A stretch of DNA of 64,000 nucleotides from Bacillus sp. SD075 (GTDB taxonomy: Bacteria; Bacillota; Bacilli; Bacillales; DSM-1321). The first letter of the stretch is position 1. Each line of letters begins with the position of its first letter. Positions 26,173 through 35,930 of the stretch are shown here, piece after piece. The stretch is from positions 1 to 64,000 of the forward strand of contig NZ_JADILK010000001.1 of the NCBI RefSeq assembly GCF_017355165.1, in the 5' to 3' direction. A model generated the notes under the pieces. That model was not told the DNA's origin and did not search any database. It worked only from the letters and a program-made list of their open reading frames with translations. Made by a program: the position numbers and the translations under genes.

Positions 26173-26516
26173 TCGGCAGGTATATGGATGTCACCGGAGG
26201 TTTCGTACAGGATGATTCAAAGAATGGCCAGTCTGCTTTCAGGTCTGCATGAAAACTTAATCTCTTTGTAAACGCGATTTAACAGCGGTGTTTTATTTAA
26301 ATAGTAGACTAGGGGCTAATGTTATTTCGCGATGGATAGGTTTACACTCATGCCAGAAGGGGTTTAATAGGGTAGGAGTTGTACGAAATACGTTAAGTTA
26401 GTGAGAATGAGATAAAAAAATAGATACTAATCCCAATTTAGCTTAAATTTTCTCGATATTTTTAAAATAACTGGTAGAATTAGTTACATACTACAGATGT
26501 AGAAAGAGTGATAGTT
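26173..26516. other. Gene-poor region before sftA
   Basis: About 340 AT-rich bases. I see no gene, no RNA family and no strong promoter. A TAGAAT (26474-26479) could be the -10 of sftA, with only a poor -35. Together with the M20 remnant and inverted repeat this forms a nearly 1-kb non-coding scar between ytpQ and sftA. Confidence 0.5.
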
Positions 26517-29357
26517 TTGAAATGGCTAAATAAGATGAAAAAATGGTTCCAAGCAGAGGAAATTATTGAAATTGAAGAAATTATTATAGATGAACCGCTT
26601 GATGAAGAGACATTAAGGAAAATGGATTTTTCGAAGCTTCCGAAATCAAAGGAAGAAGAAATAAAGGTTTACAATCAAAAAGTGGAAAAAATGTCCCAGA
26701 CGCCAGACCCGGATACGAAAATCCTGTTTCAATATCCAAAAGGACAGTTCAAGTTTCCCCTCATTCCAGACAGGGAGCAGAATAAAAGAAAGCCTAGGGA
26801 AAGAAACAGGGAAGACAAGGAACCCAAACAGGGGAAGAATGTGACCAAAGAAACGACGAGAAGGCCTGTAAGGGATCCTGAACCAAAACGGAGAAGCTTA
26901 GATCGGGAGGAAACCTCAAAAATAGTCCCGTCGAATACTCCATTCCGCCCAACGGAAATCCCTTCACCCATTTATGGGTTCCGTCGTCCGGAAAAAAAAA
27001 TAGTCCCTTCTGAAGCAATTGTCGAATATGAATTGGAAAGCAAAATGCCCGTCCTAAAAAAAGCAGAACCCGATATTGAGATTCCAGTATCCATTCCTGC
27101 AATCTCAAAAGAAATGTCACATGAGGAATTGACGGTAGAACCAGCCGTTCTTATACCGGAACAAGCGGAAGAAAAAAGGGAAGATTCGGAGATACCCGCT
27201 TTCTTTCGGAGGGATTCCATTGAGTCACTGCCAGAAGAGGCAGTAAGCGAGCCTGCCATAATCGAGCCTGAGGTTGAAAAAGAGGAAATTGAGCAGGGAC
27301 AAGTCGACTTTGGACGCGAAGTTGCTGTATCCATCATGGAACAAGTGGATGACACACCGCCTGAAGCTGTACCGGTTCCTGGGGAAGTTACTATAAAACC
27401 AACTGAACCATCCTTCAGTCAAGGGACACGGCCAGAAAGTGAGCCATCAGAGGCAATAACGGAAGTAGAGCCTAAACGTTCGAAAAAACATATCCCATTT
27501 AATGTGATGATGCTTAAGCAAGATCGGGAAAAAAATGGATTCATGAATAAAATGATGCCGGAAAAAAAAAGCCTTAATTCGGAAAGGGCGGTAGTTTCAT
27601 CTGATAAGCGACCAATGGATGATGATGCGGAAACGGGGGCAGGACAAGCGAAGCCATCCGTGATTCCTGAAAGGGAACCGGAGGAAGGCAGAGCTATGTC
27701 GAAAGAGGAGACTCCGGTCATTACACCAACCTTTTTGGACAGTGTGGTTGATTTCGAAATGGCCGCCGTTCCTGAAAATGCAGTTGAAACCAATATCGGC
27801 TCGAACCCTGGGCCGCTCTTTGAACAGGAATCCCCCATTTCTGGAAATGGGTATCAAGAAGAAGTTTATACAGAGGCGGTAGCAGAAAGTGGCCAGGACG
27901 ATACCCCGGCAGTTTTTGGTTCCGTGGAAGCGGATGATAATCCATACTATGTGTTTCCGAATATCGAATTGCTGACACCTCCCACTTATGCTGTGCATGA
28001 TGATGAGTGGCTCGAGGAACAGACATTATTACTTGATGAGACATTGAAAAATTTCAATGTCCGTGCAAAGGTAGTCAATGTCACTCAAGGACCTGCAGTA
28101 ACTCGTTTCGAGGTGCATCCTGAGCCGGGGGTGAAGGTGAATAAAGTAACGAACCTGATGGATGACATCAAATTAAGTCTTGCTGCTCAGGATATGCGGA
28201 TGGAAGCGCCTATCCCGGGTAAACATACAATTGGCATCGAGATTCCGAACCGGAAAAGCAAACCGGTATTTTTGCGGGAGGTTTTGGAAAGTACTGAGTT
28301 TCAAGAGCATGAATCACCGCTTGCTGTGGCTTTAGGACTCGATATATCCGGTCAGCCGATTATCACGGATTTGAGAAAGATGCCTCATGGATTGATTGCT
28401 GGGCAAACGGGATCGGGGAAAAGTGTCTGTATCAACACCATGCTGGTCAGCTTGCTGTATAAAGCGACGCCGCAGGAGTTGAAATTACTGTTGATCGATC
28501 CGAAAATGGTCGAGCTTGCCCCATATAACCGGATCCCGCATTTGGTCAGTCCAGTCATAACCGATGTAAAAGCCGCTACGGCTGCGTTGAAATGGGCTGT
28601 AGAGGAGATGGAACGGCGTTATGAATTGTTTGTACATGCCGGCGTACGTGATATCACCCGCTTTAATGACCAAGCGGAAAAAGCCGGTCAATATTCAAGC
28701 AAGCTGCCATATATCCTGGTGATCATCGATGAGCTTGCAGATCTAATGATGATGTCCCCGGCCGATGTAGAGGAAGCGATTTGCCGGATTGCTCAAAAGG
28801 CCCGTGCCTGCGGCATCCATTTGATTGTAGCCACTCAAAGACCTTCAGTCGATGTCATAACTGGATTGATCAAGGCAAATATCCCAACAAGGATCGCTTT
28901 TTCGGTTTCTTCACAAGTCGACTCCCGTACAATCATCGATAGCGGCGGTGCAGAAAAATTATTGGGAAGAGGAGATATGTTATTTGCTGAAAACGGCTCT
29001 TCAAAAACGGTGCGCCTGCAAGGGACTTTTGTGAGTGATGAGGAAATCGATCAAGTCGTCAACCATGTTAAACTGGAGCAGCAGCCGAATTACCTGTTTG
29101 AACAGGAAGACTTGCTGAACAAGGCCCAGGTCACGGAAGAAACGGATGAACTGTTTTTTGAGGCCTGTGAATTTGTCGTGAGCCAGCAGGCTGCATCTGC
29201 ATCGAGTGTCCAAAGGCGTTTCCGTGTCGGTTATAACCGTGCAGCGCGTCTAATAGAAATGATGGAGCAGCAGGGAGTCGTTTCCGAATCCAGGGGCTCA
29301 AGGCCCAGGGATGTATTGATTACGGAAGAAGAACTGGAATTTTTACATGTTAATTAA
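26517..29357 (+). CDS. sftA: SftA-type FtsK/SpoIIIE DNA translocase
   Basis: The 946-residue protein is the soluble, division-septum DNA translocase SftA (YtpS): it has no N-terminal membrane helices, unlike SpoIIIE. Residues about 55-480 are a long acidic, Pro- and Glu-rich linker. The motor follows, with Walker A GQTGSGKSVCI near residue 628 and the Walker B region ILVIIDELADLMM. The C-terminal winged-helix gamma domain (SASSVQRRFRVGYNRAARLI) recognises SRS/KOPS-like sequences. It moves chromosome DNA away from closing septa. TTG at 26517 and GTG at 26508 are both possible; GAAAGAG sits seven or so bases before the TTG. Length fits the B. subtilis protein (about 950). Confidence 0.92.
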   Translation: MKWLNKMKKWFQAEEIIEIEEIIIDEPLDEETLRKMDFSKLPKSKEEEIKVYNQKVEKMSQTPDPDTKILFQYPKGQFKFPLIPDREQNKRKPRERNREDKEPKQGKNVTKETTRRPVRDPEPKRRSLDREETSKIVPSNTPFRPTEIPSPIYGFRRPEKKIVPSEAIVEYELESKMPVLKKAEPDIEIPVSIPAISKEMSHEELTVEPAVLIPEQAEEKREDSEIPAFFRRDSIESLPEEAVSEPAIIEPEVEKEEIEQGQVDFGREVAVSIMEQVDDTPPEAVPVPGEVTIKPTEPSFSQGTRPESEPSEAITEVEPKRSKKHIPFNVMMLKQDREKNGFMNKMMPEKKSLNSERAVVSSDKRPMDDDAETGAGQAKPSVIPEREPEEGRAMSKEETPVITPTFLDSVVDFEMAAVPENAVETNIGSNPGPLFEQESPISGNGYQEEVYTEAVAESGQDDTPAVFGSVEADDNPYYVFPNIELLTPPTYAVHDDEWLEEQTLLLDETLKNFNVRAKVVNVTQGPAVTRFEVHPEPGVKVNKVTNLMDDIKLSLAAQDMRMEAPIPGKHTIGIEIPNRKSKPVFLREVLESTEFQEHESPLAVALGLDISGQPIITDLRKMPHGLIAGQTGSGKSVCINTMLVSLLYKATPQELKLLLIDPKMVELAPYNRIPHLVSPVITDVKAATAALKWAVEEMERRYELFVHAGVRDITRFNDQAEKAGQYSSKLPYILVIIDELADLMMMSPADVEEAICRIAQKARACGIHLIVATQRPSVDVITGLIKANIPTRIAFSVSSQVDSRTIIDSGGAEKLLGRGDMLFAENGSSKTVRLQGTFVSDEEIDQVVNHVKLEQQPNYLFEQEDLLNKAQVTEETDELFFEACEFVVSQQAASASSVQRRFRVGYNRAARLIEMMEQQGVVSESRGSRPRDVLITEEELEFLHVN

Positions 29358-29641
29358 GAGAACCTAATAAAAGGAAATTGTATATAATGTGAAAGGTGAA
29401 AACCCTTTTTTATCCCCTTAATTGAGGGAAAAGCCAATGATTTGATAAATTGGTATCTGCCTGACATGGATGAATGAATAAAAAAGTGATATAATAGTTT
29501 TTTGTTGATGAATGATTGAAAATATAAGTTTGAAAAACCTATGAAGAAATTGCGTTACTAACAAGTCTCGTAATGGAAAAACAAATAAAAGATGACGTCA
29601 TATACTGTCATACAGGTAGACGATTGGTGGAGGTTCGCTTT

Positions 29642-30946
29642 ATGACTGCTTACCATTTTGTGGGAATTAAAGGGTCGGGTATGAGTGCTCTTGCACAAAT
29701 ACTGCATGATATGAATATTGAAGTGCAGGGTTCCGATTACGAAAAAGAATTTTTTACACAATTGGCATTAGAAAAAGCTGGGATTAAAATCCTTCCTTTC
29801 AACGAGGAAAATATACAACCTGGAATGACCATCATTGCAGGTAATGCTTTTCCGGATAGTCATCCGGAAATCGTGAGGGCAAAAGAACTTGATTTGCCAA
29901 TTATCCGTTATCACCGTTTCCTAGGTGATTTCATGAAAAACTTCATCAGCGTGGCCGTTACGGGAGCGCATGGTAAAACATCGACGACCGGCTTACTTGC
30001 CCATGTAATGGGGGGGGCTAAACCGACATCCTTCTTGATTGGGGATGGAACGGGTAAAGGAATCGCGAATTCCGATTACTTCGTATTCGAAGCATGTGAA
30101 TATCGCCGTCATTTCCTTTCCTACTATCCGGATTATGCAATCATGACGAATATCGATTTTGATCATCCTGATTATTACACCAATGTCGAAGACGTGTTCG
30201 AGGCTTTCCAAACGATGGCCCTTCAAGTCAACAAAGGCATCATTGCGTGCGGGGATGATGAGCATTTACCACATATTCAGGCGAAAGTACCGGTTATTTT
30301 TTACGGATTTGCAGAAGGAAATGATTTTCAAGCGAAAAATGTTTCCGTCACTCCGGATGGCACGACTTTTGATGTGCATGTAAGGAACAATTACTATGAT
30401 ACATTCACTATCCCTACTTTTGGAAAGCATAATGTGTTGAATGCACTGGGTGTCATTGCACTTTGTAAATATGAAAACTTGGATACGGAAGCTGTGAAAG
30501 CCCAATTGCGGACTTTTGGCGGAGTTAAACGCCGGTTCTCCGAAAAGGAAATCGGAAGTCAGATCATTATTGATGATTATGCACACCATCCGACCGAGAT
30601 CTCTGCAACTGTTGACTCGGCGCGTCAGAAATATCCAGAGCGTGAAGTTGTTGCGGTATTCCAGCCACATACTTTCTCGAGAACGCAGGCATTCCTGGAT
30701 GAATTCGCCGACAGCTTGAATTTGGCCGACAAAGTATACTTATGTGAAATTTTTGGATCTGCTCGTGAACATCAAGGGAAGTTATCGATTGAAGACCTTC
30801 AAGGTAAGATTCCTGGTGCCGAGCTGATTACGGAGAACACAACATCAATATTGCAACATCATGAAAACAGTGTCGTGTTATTCATGGGTGCGGGGGACAT
30901 TCAAAAGTTCCAAGCAGCTTATGAGCATTCACTGCAGGTAAAATAA
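29642..30946 (+). CDS. murC: UDP-N-acetylmuramate--L-alanine ligase
   Basis: MurC adds L-alanine to UDP-MurNAc using ATP in cytoplasmic peptidoglycan synthesis. The 434-residue protein has the N-terminal [13 protein letters not shown], the ATP-binding [10 protein letters not shown] near residue 108, DYAHHPTEI, and [12 protein letters not shown] near the C-terminus. The ATG at 29642 is seven bases after GGTGGAGG; an in-frame ATG at 29573 has no ribosome site and would add 23 unusual residues. It follows sftA as in B. subtilis and ends in a terminator. Confidence 0.95.
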   Translation: MTAYHFVGIKGSGMSALAQILHDMNIEVQGSDYEKEFFTQLALEKAGIKILPFNEENIQPGMTIIAGNAFPDSHPEIVRAKELDLPIIRYHRFLGDFMKNFISVAVTGAHGKTSTTGLLAHVMGGAKPTSFLIGDGTGKGIANSDYFVFEACEYRRHFLSYYPDYAIMTNIDFDHPDYYTNVEDVFEAFQTMALQVNKGIIACGDDEHLPHIQAKVPVIFYGFAEGNDFQAKNVSVTPDGTTFDVHVRNNYYDTFTIPTFGKHNVLNALGVIALCKYENLDTEAVKAQLRTFGGVKRRFSEKEIGSQIIIDDYAHHPTEISATVDSARQKYPEREVVAVFQPHTFSRTQAFLDEFADSLNLADKVYLCEIFGSAREHQGKLSIEDLQGKIPGAELITENTTSILQHHENSVVLFMGAGDIQKFQAAYEHSLQVK

Positions 30947-30947
30947 A

Positions 30948-30987
30948 AAAACGACCATCCGTTAGTAGCGGATCGGTCGTTTTTTAT
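30948..30987. terminator. Terminator between murC and the M29 peptidase gene
   Basis: AACGACC-ATCCG pairs with CGGAT-GGTCGTT (one bulged C), with T-runs in both directions. Confidence 0.85.
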
Positions 30988-30991
30988 TATG

Positions 30992-32104
30992 TTATTTTAA
31001 ATTTTCAGGATTTAAATTTTCCAGTTCCGGTAAAACAAAGCGTCCGTCCTTGCGTATCAAGACGTCATCAAAATAGATTTCCCCGCCGCCATATTCAGGT
31101 CGCTGAATATTGACCAGGTCCCAGTGAATGTCTGAATGGTTTCCGTTAAAGGCATCATCATAGCATTGTCCGGGTGTGAAATGAAAACTTCCATCAATTT
31201 TTTCATCAAAGAGGATATCTTGCATCGGGTGTAGAATATAAGGATTTACACCAATTGCAAATTCACCGACATATCGTGCGCCTTCATCAGTATCAAAAAT
31301 TTTGTTGATGCGTTCCGTATCATTCGCAACCGCTTCAACGATTTTTCCATCCTTGAATGTTAACTTCACGTTTTCAAAAGTAAACCCCTGATAAGGGGAT
31401 GGAGTATTATACGAAATCACTCCATTGATGGAATCCTTAACTGGAGCCGTATATACTTCACCGTCAGGAATGTTCAGCTCACCCGCACATTTGATGGCTT
31501 TAATGTCTTTGATGGAGAAGGATAGATCCGTACCGGGCCCAGTTAAGCGGACCTTATCCGTTTTATCCATCAGTTCAACAAGATTGTCCATTGCTGCGCT
31601 CATTTTGCCATAGTCGAGATTGCAGACTTCGAAATAAAAGTCTTCGAATGCTTCTGTGCTCATTTTGGCTAATTGGGCCATGGAATTTGTCGGGTAGCGA
31701 AGTACGACCCATTTTGTTTTTGGTACGCGGATATTTCTATGTACTTTACCGACTGTCTGTCCATGGATCGCCATCTTCTCTGAAGGGACATCGGATTGTT
31801 CATTGATATTATCCCCGGCACGAAGCCCGATATAAGCATCCATCTGGTTCATTACGTTTGCTTCAAACTCACCCATCATCTTGTACTGTTCTTCTTTGGC
31901 GCCCATCAGCAAGGCGCGATCCACTTGGTGATCCTTTAACAGGACGAATGGGTAACCACCTGCTGCATAGGCTTCATTCACAAGTGCGTTAACAAGTTCA
32001 CGCTGCAATCCAAAGTTTTCAATCAAGATTCTTTCACCTTTTTGAAGCTTCACGGAATAATTGATCAAGTTTTTGGCCAATGTACCAATTCTGGGATCTT
32101 TCAT
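30992..32104 (-). CDS. M29-family aminopeptidase (AmpS type)
   Basis: A 370-residue thermophilic-type metalloaminopeptidase. The metal-ligand segments EVYTAPVKDSINGV, VGEFAIGVNP and the HSDIHWDLV region with preceding YDDAFNGNH are visible. It removes N-terminal residues from peptides in the cytoplasm. GGAGG lies eight bases before the ATG at 32104. Its family length is usually about 370-410. It converges with murC over a shared terminator. Confidence 0.87.
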   Translation of the reverse strand: MKDPRIGTLAKNLINYSVKLQKGERILIENFGLQRELVNALVNEAYAAGGYPFVLLKDHQVDRALLMGAKEEQYKMMGEFEANVMNQMDAYIGLRAGDNINEQSDVPSEKMAIHGQTVGKVHRNIRVPKTKWVVLRYPTNSMAQLAKMSTEAFEDFYFEVCNLDYGKMSAAMDNLVELMDKTDKVRLTGPGTDLSFSIKDIKAIKCAGELNIPDGEVYTAPVKDSINGVISYNTPSPYQGFTFENVKLTFKDGKIVEAVANDTERINKIFDTDEGARYVGEFAIGVNPYILHPMQDILFDEKIDGSFHFTPGQCYDDAFNGNHSDIHWDLVNIQRPEYGGGEIYFDDVLIRKDGRFVLPELENLNPENLK

Positions 32105-32261
32105 AAAAAATACCTCCATTGTTTAAATTCGACTTATCTTTTCTATCATACCCGATTTCCTGCCATTAGTGTCACCCATGAATTTCACGGAGGAACTGGA
32201 TGCAGACAATAATATTTCCAGATTAGGGTTTGATAGGGTATATTCAAAAAAAAAATACGTT

Positions 32262-32267
32262 TATAAT
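32262..32267 (+). promoter_or_regulatory. Likely -10 of ytxG
   Basis: A perfect TATAAT (32262-32267) lies about 65 bases before ytxG. No consensus -35 is present at 16-18 bases. I looked for a sigma-B site (GTTTAA N12-15 GGGTAT), since the B. subtilis operon is a stress operon, and found only an isolated GGGTAT (32236-32241). Confidence 0.4.
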
Positions 32268-32332
32268 ACTAGGGAAGGGGTAATTAATATCTAACAGCTA
32301 TTAAATAAGTCGATTTTTTCGGAGGTGTTCCA

Positions 32333-32842
32333 ATGGAGATTATTTTATACGTAAGTGCTGCTGTTGCAGCGATAGCTTTTTTGGTACTTGTTATTTTCCT
32401 AACAAAGGTACTGACATCACTTCAAACTACCCTGGACAGTGTGGCCCGGACGCTGACAGGACTAGAGAGCCAAATGCAGGGCATAACGCTCGAAACTACT
32501 CAGTTATTACATAAAACGAATACGTTGGCTGAAGATTTGCAGCATAAGTCAGAAAACTTGAACACGGTGGTGGATGCCGTGAAGGATGTAGGCACATCCA
32601 TCTCTAGTTTTAATTCTTCCATCCAAAAGGTTTCCCATAAAGTGCAGGCTGAGATTGATAATAATCAAGAACGAATCTCACAAATTGTACAATGGAGCAA
32701 TGTGGCCTTGGAGATCAGGGACAAATGGAAATCCAGAAGCAGGCAGGCTGCCCCGACCCCAACCGAAAGGGCGGAGTTAGAAAGGGAAGCACTGGAAACA
32801 GATAACCTACCTAAAAAAAGGTTTTTACGTTCTAGATCTTAA
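32333..32842 (+). CDS. ytxG: DUF948 protein YtxG
   Basis: The 169-residue protein has a single N-terminal transmembrane helix (LYVSAAVAAIAFLVLVIFLT) and a long helical, probably coiled-coil, region rich in Gln, Leu, Thr and Ser (about 30-130). This is the DUF948 pattern of YtxG, first gene of the B. subtilis ytxGHJ stress operon. Function unknown, perhaps a membrane scaffold. GGAGGTG precedes the ATG. The next gene, ytxH, starts 47 bases after its stop. Confidence 0.85.
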   Translation: MEIILYVSAAVAAIAFLVLVIFLTKVLTSLQTTLDSVARTLTGLESQMQGITLETTQLLHKTNTLAEDLQHKSENLNTVVDAVKDVGTSISSFNSSIQKVSHKVQAEIDNNQERISQIVQWSNVALEIRDKWKSRSRQAAPTPTERAELEREALETDNLPKKRFLRSRS

Positions 32843-32889
32843 AATCTAGTTAAATAAAAATGAACTGAAAATTGAAAGGGGAATGTATT

Positions 32890-33462
32890 ATGACTCAAAA
32901 TGAACTAGCGACAAAGGACTATCAGAAATCTTATGAGGACGAACGCGACTCGATCAATTCGAAGGACTTTATGATTGGCGCCTTGATCGGCGGGATGATC
33001 GGAGCGGCTACAGCTTTGTTCATGGCCCCGAAAACAGGCAAGGAATTAAGGAATGACTTCAATGAACAAGCTAAAAACATTTCAGAGAAAACAGAGAGAT
33101 TAAGACTAACGGCGATGGAAAAAGGTACAGTTCTTGCTGATACTGCAAAAGAAAAAACAAACTCCGTTACGGAAATCGTTTCCAATAAATCTTCAAATAT
33201 CGTCAATAAGGTGAAGAGCCTAAAAACGGGAAAAGAAAATGGCGACGCAGCTGATGATACGACGAATTCAAGCAATAAGGATATAGATGTAACCGGAACG
33301 TCCGATTCTCCTATCGTATCCGTCGAAACGAACTTTGCTAACGGCAATGACTCGGAAAATAATCCTGCAGATTCTACTAGCGGAAACAAGAATGCGGCAA
33401 AATTAAAACTTGATGAAGCGAAAAAGGCGTTTGATGAAACAGAGAATAATCTAAAGAAATAA
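32890..33462 (+). CDS. ytxH: General stress protein YtxH
   Basis: The 190-residue protein has the YtxH N-terminal pattern: a charged start, then a hydrophobic glycine-rich segment (FMIGALIGGMIGAATALFMAPKTGKELR) followed by a long, low-complexity, Lys/Asn/Ser-rich tail. YtxH-like proteins are induced by stress in B. subtilis and may be membrane-associated via the glycine-rich segment. Function unknown. The ATG at 32890 follows GAAAGGGG. It lies between ytxG and ytxJ but is separated from the latter by a terminator. Confidence 0.85.
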   Translation: MTQNELATKDYQKSYEDERDSINSKDFMIGALIGGMIGAATALFMAPKTGKELRNDFNEQAKNISEKTERLRLTAMEKGTVLADTAKEKTNSVTEIVSNKSSNIVNKVKSLKTGKENGDAADDTTNSSNKDIDVTGTSDSPIVSVETNFANGNDSENNPADSTSGNKNAAKLKLDEAKKAFDETENNLKK

Positions 33463-33513
33463 ATTCCATGGATTCCTTTAATGGGGATGAAGTGGCATAA
33501 AGGGACGAAGAAT

Positions 33514-33551
33514 AAGGCGGTGAAGCGCTTCGATGGCTTCATCGCCTTTTT
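33514..33551 (+). terminator. Perfect terminator hairpin between ytxH and ytxJ
   Basis: Thirteen consecutive pairs (33514-33526 with 33536-33548, one G-T), a nine-base loop, and five Ts. It lies between two genes usually co-transcribed. Confidence 0.85.
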
Positions 33552-33591
33552 GATGGTAAAATTTATGTGGACAAGGAAAGGAGACTGTTTT

Positions 33592-33918
33592 ATGGTTATG
33601 AGTAAAATCGAAACAGAAGAACAATTCAATGAGCTTCTAAAAGAGGATACATTCCTGCTTTTCAAGCATAGTGTGACATGCCCGGTCAGTGCTGAAGCAT
33701 TTGAACAGTATGAGAGGTACATTTTAGATAACGAACAACTGAAAACGGCCTATTTAGCCGTTCAGGAAGCTCGTCCACTATCCAATTATGTGGCAGAAAC
33801 TTTTGATGTCAAACATCAATCACCTCAGGCCATCCTGTTTAAAGGTGGAAAACCTACCTGGAATGAATCCCATTGGCGGATTACATATGATTCATTGAGC
33901 AAGGCCATTACTGAATGA
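33592..33918 (+). CDS. ytxJ: Bacillithiol-system protein YtxJ (BrxC-like)
   Basis: A 108-residue thioredoxin-fold protein of the DUF2847 family, recognised by FKHSVTCPVSAEAFEQYE with the single conserved Cys of the TCP motif, and the following VQEARPLSNYVAE and HQSPQAILF. In B. subtilis it is called BrxC and is linked to monothiol bacilliredoxin chemistry with bacillithiol. The ATG at 33592 is eight bases after AAAGGAG; upstream in-frame starts are rejected because the frame there crosses the terminator. Function is inferred by family. Confidence 0.85.
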   Translation: MVMSKIETEEQFNELLKEDTFLLFKHSVTCPVSAEAFEQYERYILDNEQLKTAYLAVQEARPLSNYVAETFDVKHQSPQAILFKGGKPTWNESHWRITYDSLSKAITE

Positions 33919-33924
33919 TTTATG

Positions 33925-33960
33925 AAGGCCGGATCCTTTTTTAGGGGTCCGGCCTTTTAT
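33925..33960 (+). terminator. Intrinsic terminator after ytxJ
   Basis: AAGGCCGGATCC pairs with GGGTCCGGCCTT (one wobble) and is followed by TTTATT. Confidence 0.85.
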
Positions 33961-34481
33961 TATTCCGTCTTTAACTGGTGAGCAAAAGAATTTTAAACGA
34001 TCTCCAGGGGAAACCTCTTCTTGAAAGGCAGTTTCCTGTTCAGCAAGGAGTCCAGGCTGCTTGGCTTGTAACTCATTAACCATTCGTGTATGGCCCAAGG
34101 CAAATGGCAGACGAATTGATCATGTTTCCAATGCTATCGAGAGATAAGTTATCAATTAAATTATAGCTTTCCTGTTCTATTTCCAATATAATTCCTACAA
34201 CGGATCGTGTTTCAATATTCCGTGCAAATCATTTTTTATTGAATGAGCAGCACCTGCATGTATGCATTTATAACTTTAATGCTTAAAAGCGTTTAATTAT
34301 TAAAGAAAAATATAGTGACATTTATGGACACTTCATTTATAATTGATTTAATTATACATGAAATATTCTAAATTTTTCATTGATAAAACAATCGGGGTGG
34401 ATGTTCGAGGATCCAGATGGGTTTTTTGTTTGAGTCCGCTGAACCGATTTCTATTTTAAAAAACGAAGGGATGGATTTGTA
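33961..34481. other. Intergenic region between ytxJ and aroA
   Basis: About 520 bases. The first 140 hold a minus-strand reading frame whose central part reads like a protein (QETAFQEEVSPGDRLKFF) but has a stop before its start, no start with ribosome site and runs into the ytxJ terminator; it may be a remnant. The rest is AT-rich and holds the aroA upstream region, with TTGATT (34343-34348) 17 bases before a TTCTAA as a poor promoter. A small GGAT/ATCC hairpin at about 34400 precedes a T-run; no T-box is seen. Confidence 0.45.
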
Positions 34482-35558
34482 ATGAGCAACAAAGAGCTTG
34501 ATGGACTTCGTAATCAACTGGATGATGTGAACCTTCAGTTATTACATCTTATTAATCAACGTGCTGAACTTGTACAGGAAATTGGTCGCGTTAAAGAAAA
34601 ACAAGGTGTAAACCGTTATGATCCGGTCCGTGAAAGAACAATGCTAGATCTTATCGAAGCCAATCATCAAGGACCGCTTGATCTTGGTTCGATTAAACAT
34701 ATTTTTAAAGAAATCTTTAAATTGGGCTTGGAGCTCCAAAAAGATGATCAGAAGAAAACACTTCTTGTATCAAGAAAACAAAAGGCTGAAGACACTATCA
34801 TCGACATTAAAGGTGAATTGGTCGGTAATGGGATTCCTAGCTTCGTTTTCGGACCATGTGCCGTTGAATCTTATGAACAGACAGCTGCGGTGGCGGAAGT
34901 CATTAAAGCTAAAGGTCTGAAATTGATGCGCGGAGGTGCATTTAAGCCACGTACATCTCCATATGACTTCCAAGGGCTTGGTTTGGAAGGTTTACAAATA
35001 CTTAAACGTGTTGCTGATGAATACGACTTGGCTGTCATCAGTGAAATCGTGAGTGCCAACGATATCGAAGCGGCCATCGATCATATCGATGTCATCCAAA
35101 TCGGGGCGCGCAACATGCAAAACTTCGACTTGCTAAAAGCGGCAGGTGCCGTAAATAAACCAGTTCTTTTAAAACGTGGATTGGCTGCAACGATTGAAGA
35201 GTTCATTCATGCAGCGGAATACATCATGTCGCAAGGAAATGGCAACATCATTCTTTGTGAACGCGGTATCCGCACTTACGAAAAAGCAACAAGAAATACA
35301 CTTGATATCTCTGCTGTACCGATTTTAAAACAAGAAACTCATTTACCGGTCATGGTTGATGTAACGCATTCAACTGGACGTCGCGATCTCTTGCTTCCTA
35401 CGGCTAAAGCGGCACTTGCAATCGGTGCTGACGGTGTTATGGCTGAAGTGCATCCGGATCCTTCCGTTGCTTTATCGGATTCTGCACAGCAAATGGACTT
35501 CAAACAATTTGATGAATTCTACGATGAAATTAAACGTTTGAACTGGGTAACAGTATAA
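34482..35558 (+). CDS. aroA: Bifunctional chorismate mutase / DAHP synthase
   Basis: The 358-residue protein joins an N-terminal AroQ-type chorismate mutase (about 1-90; [20 protein letters not shown]) to a KDO/DAHP synthase-family TIM barrel (about 105-355; [37 protein letters not shown]). It condenses PEP and erythrose-4-phosphate to start aromatic amino acid synthesis, while the mutase domain gives feedback sensitivity to chorismate and prephenate. In B. subtilis this gene is called aroA (aroG elsewhere). AAGGGATGG precedes the ATG. It lies before ccpA as in B. subtilis. Confidence 0.95.
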   Translation: MSNKELDGLRNQLDDVNLQLLHLINQRAELVQEIGRVKEKQGVNRYDPVRERTMLDLIEANHQGPLDLGSIKHIFKEIFKLGLELQKDDQKKTLLVSRKQKAEDTIIDIKGELVGNGIPSFVFGPCAVESYEQTAAVAEVIKAKGLKLMRGGAFKPRTSPYDFQGLGLEGLQILKRVADEYDLAVISEIVSANDIEAAIDHIDVIQIGARNMQNFDLLKAAGAVNKPVLLKRGLAATIEEFIHAAEYIMSQGNGNIILCERGIRTYEKATRNTLDISAVPILKQETHLPVMVDVTHSTGRRDLLLPTAKAALAIGADGVMAEVHPDPSVALSDSAQQMDFKQFDEFYDEIKRLNWVTV

Positions 35559-35588
35559 GCTGGAAAGTTTTTAAATGATCTACTTACG

Positions 35589-35618
35589 GCCCTTACCAAC
35601 TTGGCAAGGGCTTTTTTT
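35589..35618 (+). terminator. Intrinsic terminator after aroA
   Basis: GCCCTT pairs with AAGGGC with an inner CCA/TGG pairing, followed by seven Ts. Confidence 0.8.
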
Positions 35619-35930
35619 AATGGTAAAATACCTATTTTTGCAGAAAAAGCTTCGAAATAAGCACTATTGGATTGCAGGAAAGATTCTACTATCGTATGAT
35701 AAATAACAAGAATGAGAACTGTTCGGAAGATTGAGTCATACATTTCTATGTGAATTTTATACTTGAATAGGGTATTGAATATTTGACTGAGAAGAGAGTA
35801 GGACTGCATTTTTTTTAGGCAGATCGTTCCTAAAATAATCTTCCTTATAGAGGAAAACGCATAAAAGATTTATTTTCGAAATAATTCGGGTCTTTTATGG
35901 GGAAAATGAAAGAAATGGAGGAATGGATGA
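35619..35930 (+). promoter_or_regulatory. ccpA upstream region with nested inverted repeat
   Basis: No gene is visible. A nested inverted repeat lies at 35861-35898: ATAAAAGA with TCTTTTAT outside and TATTT-TCG-AAATA inside. The ribosome site GGAGG (35917-35921) follows after 18 bases. No clear sigma-A promoter was found; TATACT at 35759 could be a -10 with a weak -35. Confidence 0.4.

Noticed and set aside
32221..32270. Sigma-B promoter for ytxGHJ
   Set aside because: GGGTAT is present, but no GTTT-type -35 lies 12-15 bases upstream.
34380..34481. T-box or other amino-acid leader before aroA
   Set aside because: No GGTGGNACC-type T-box sequence and only a small hairpin.
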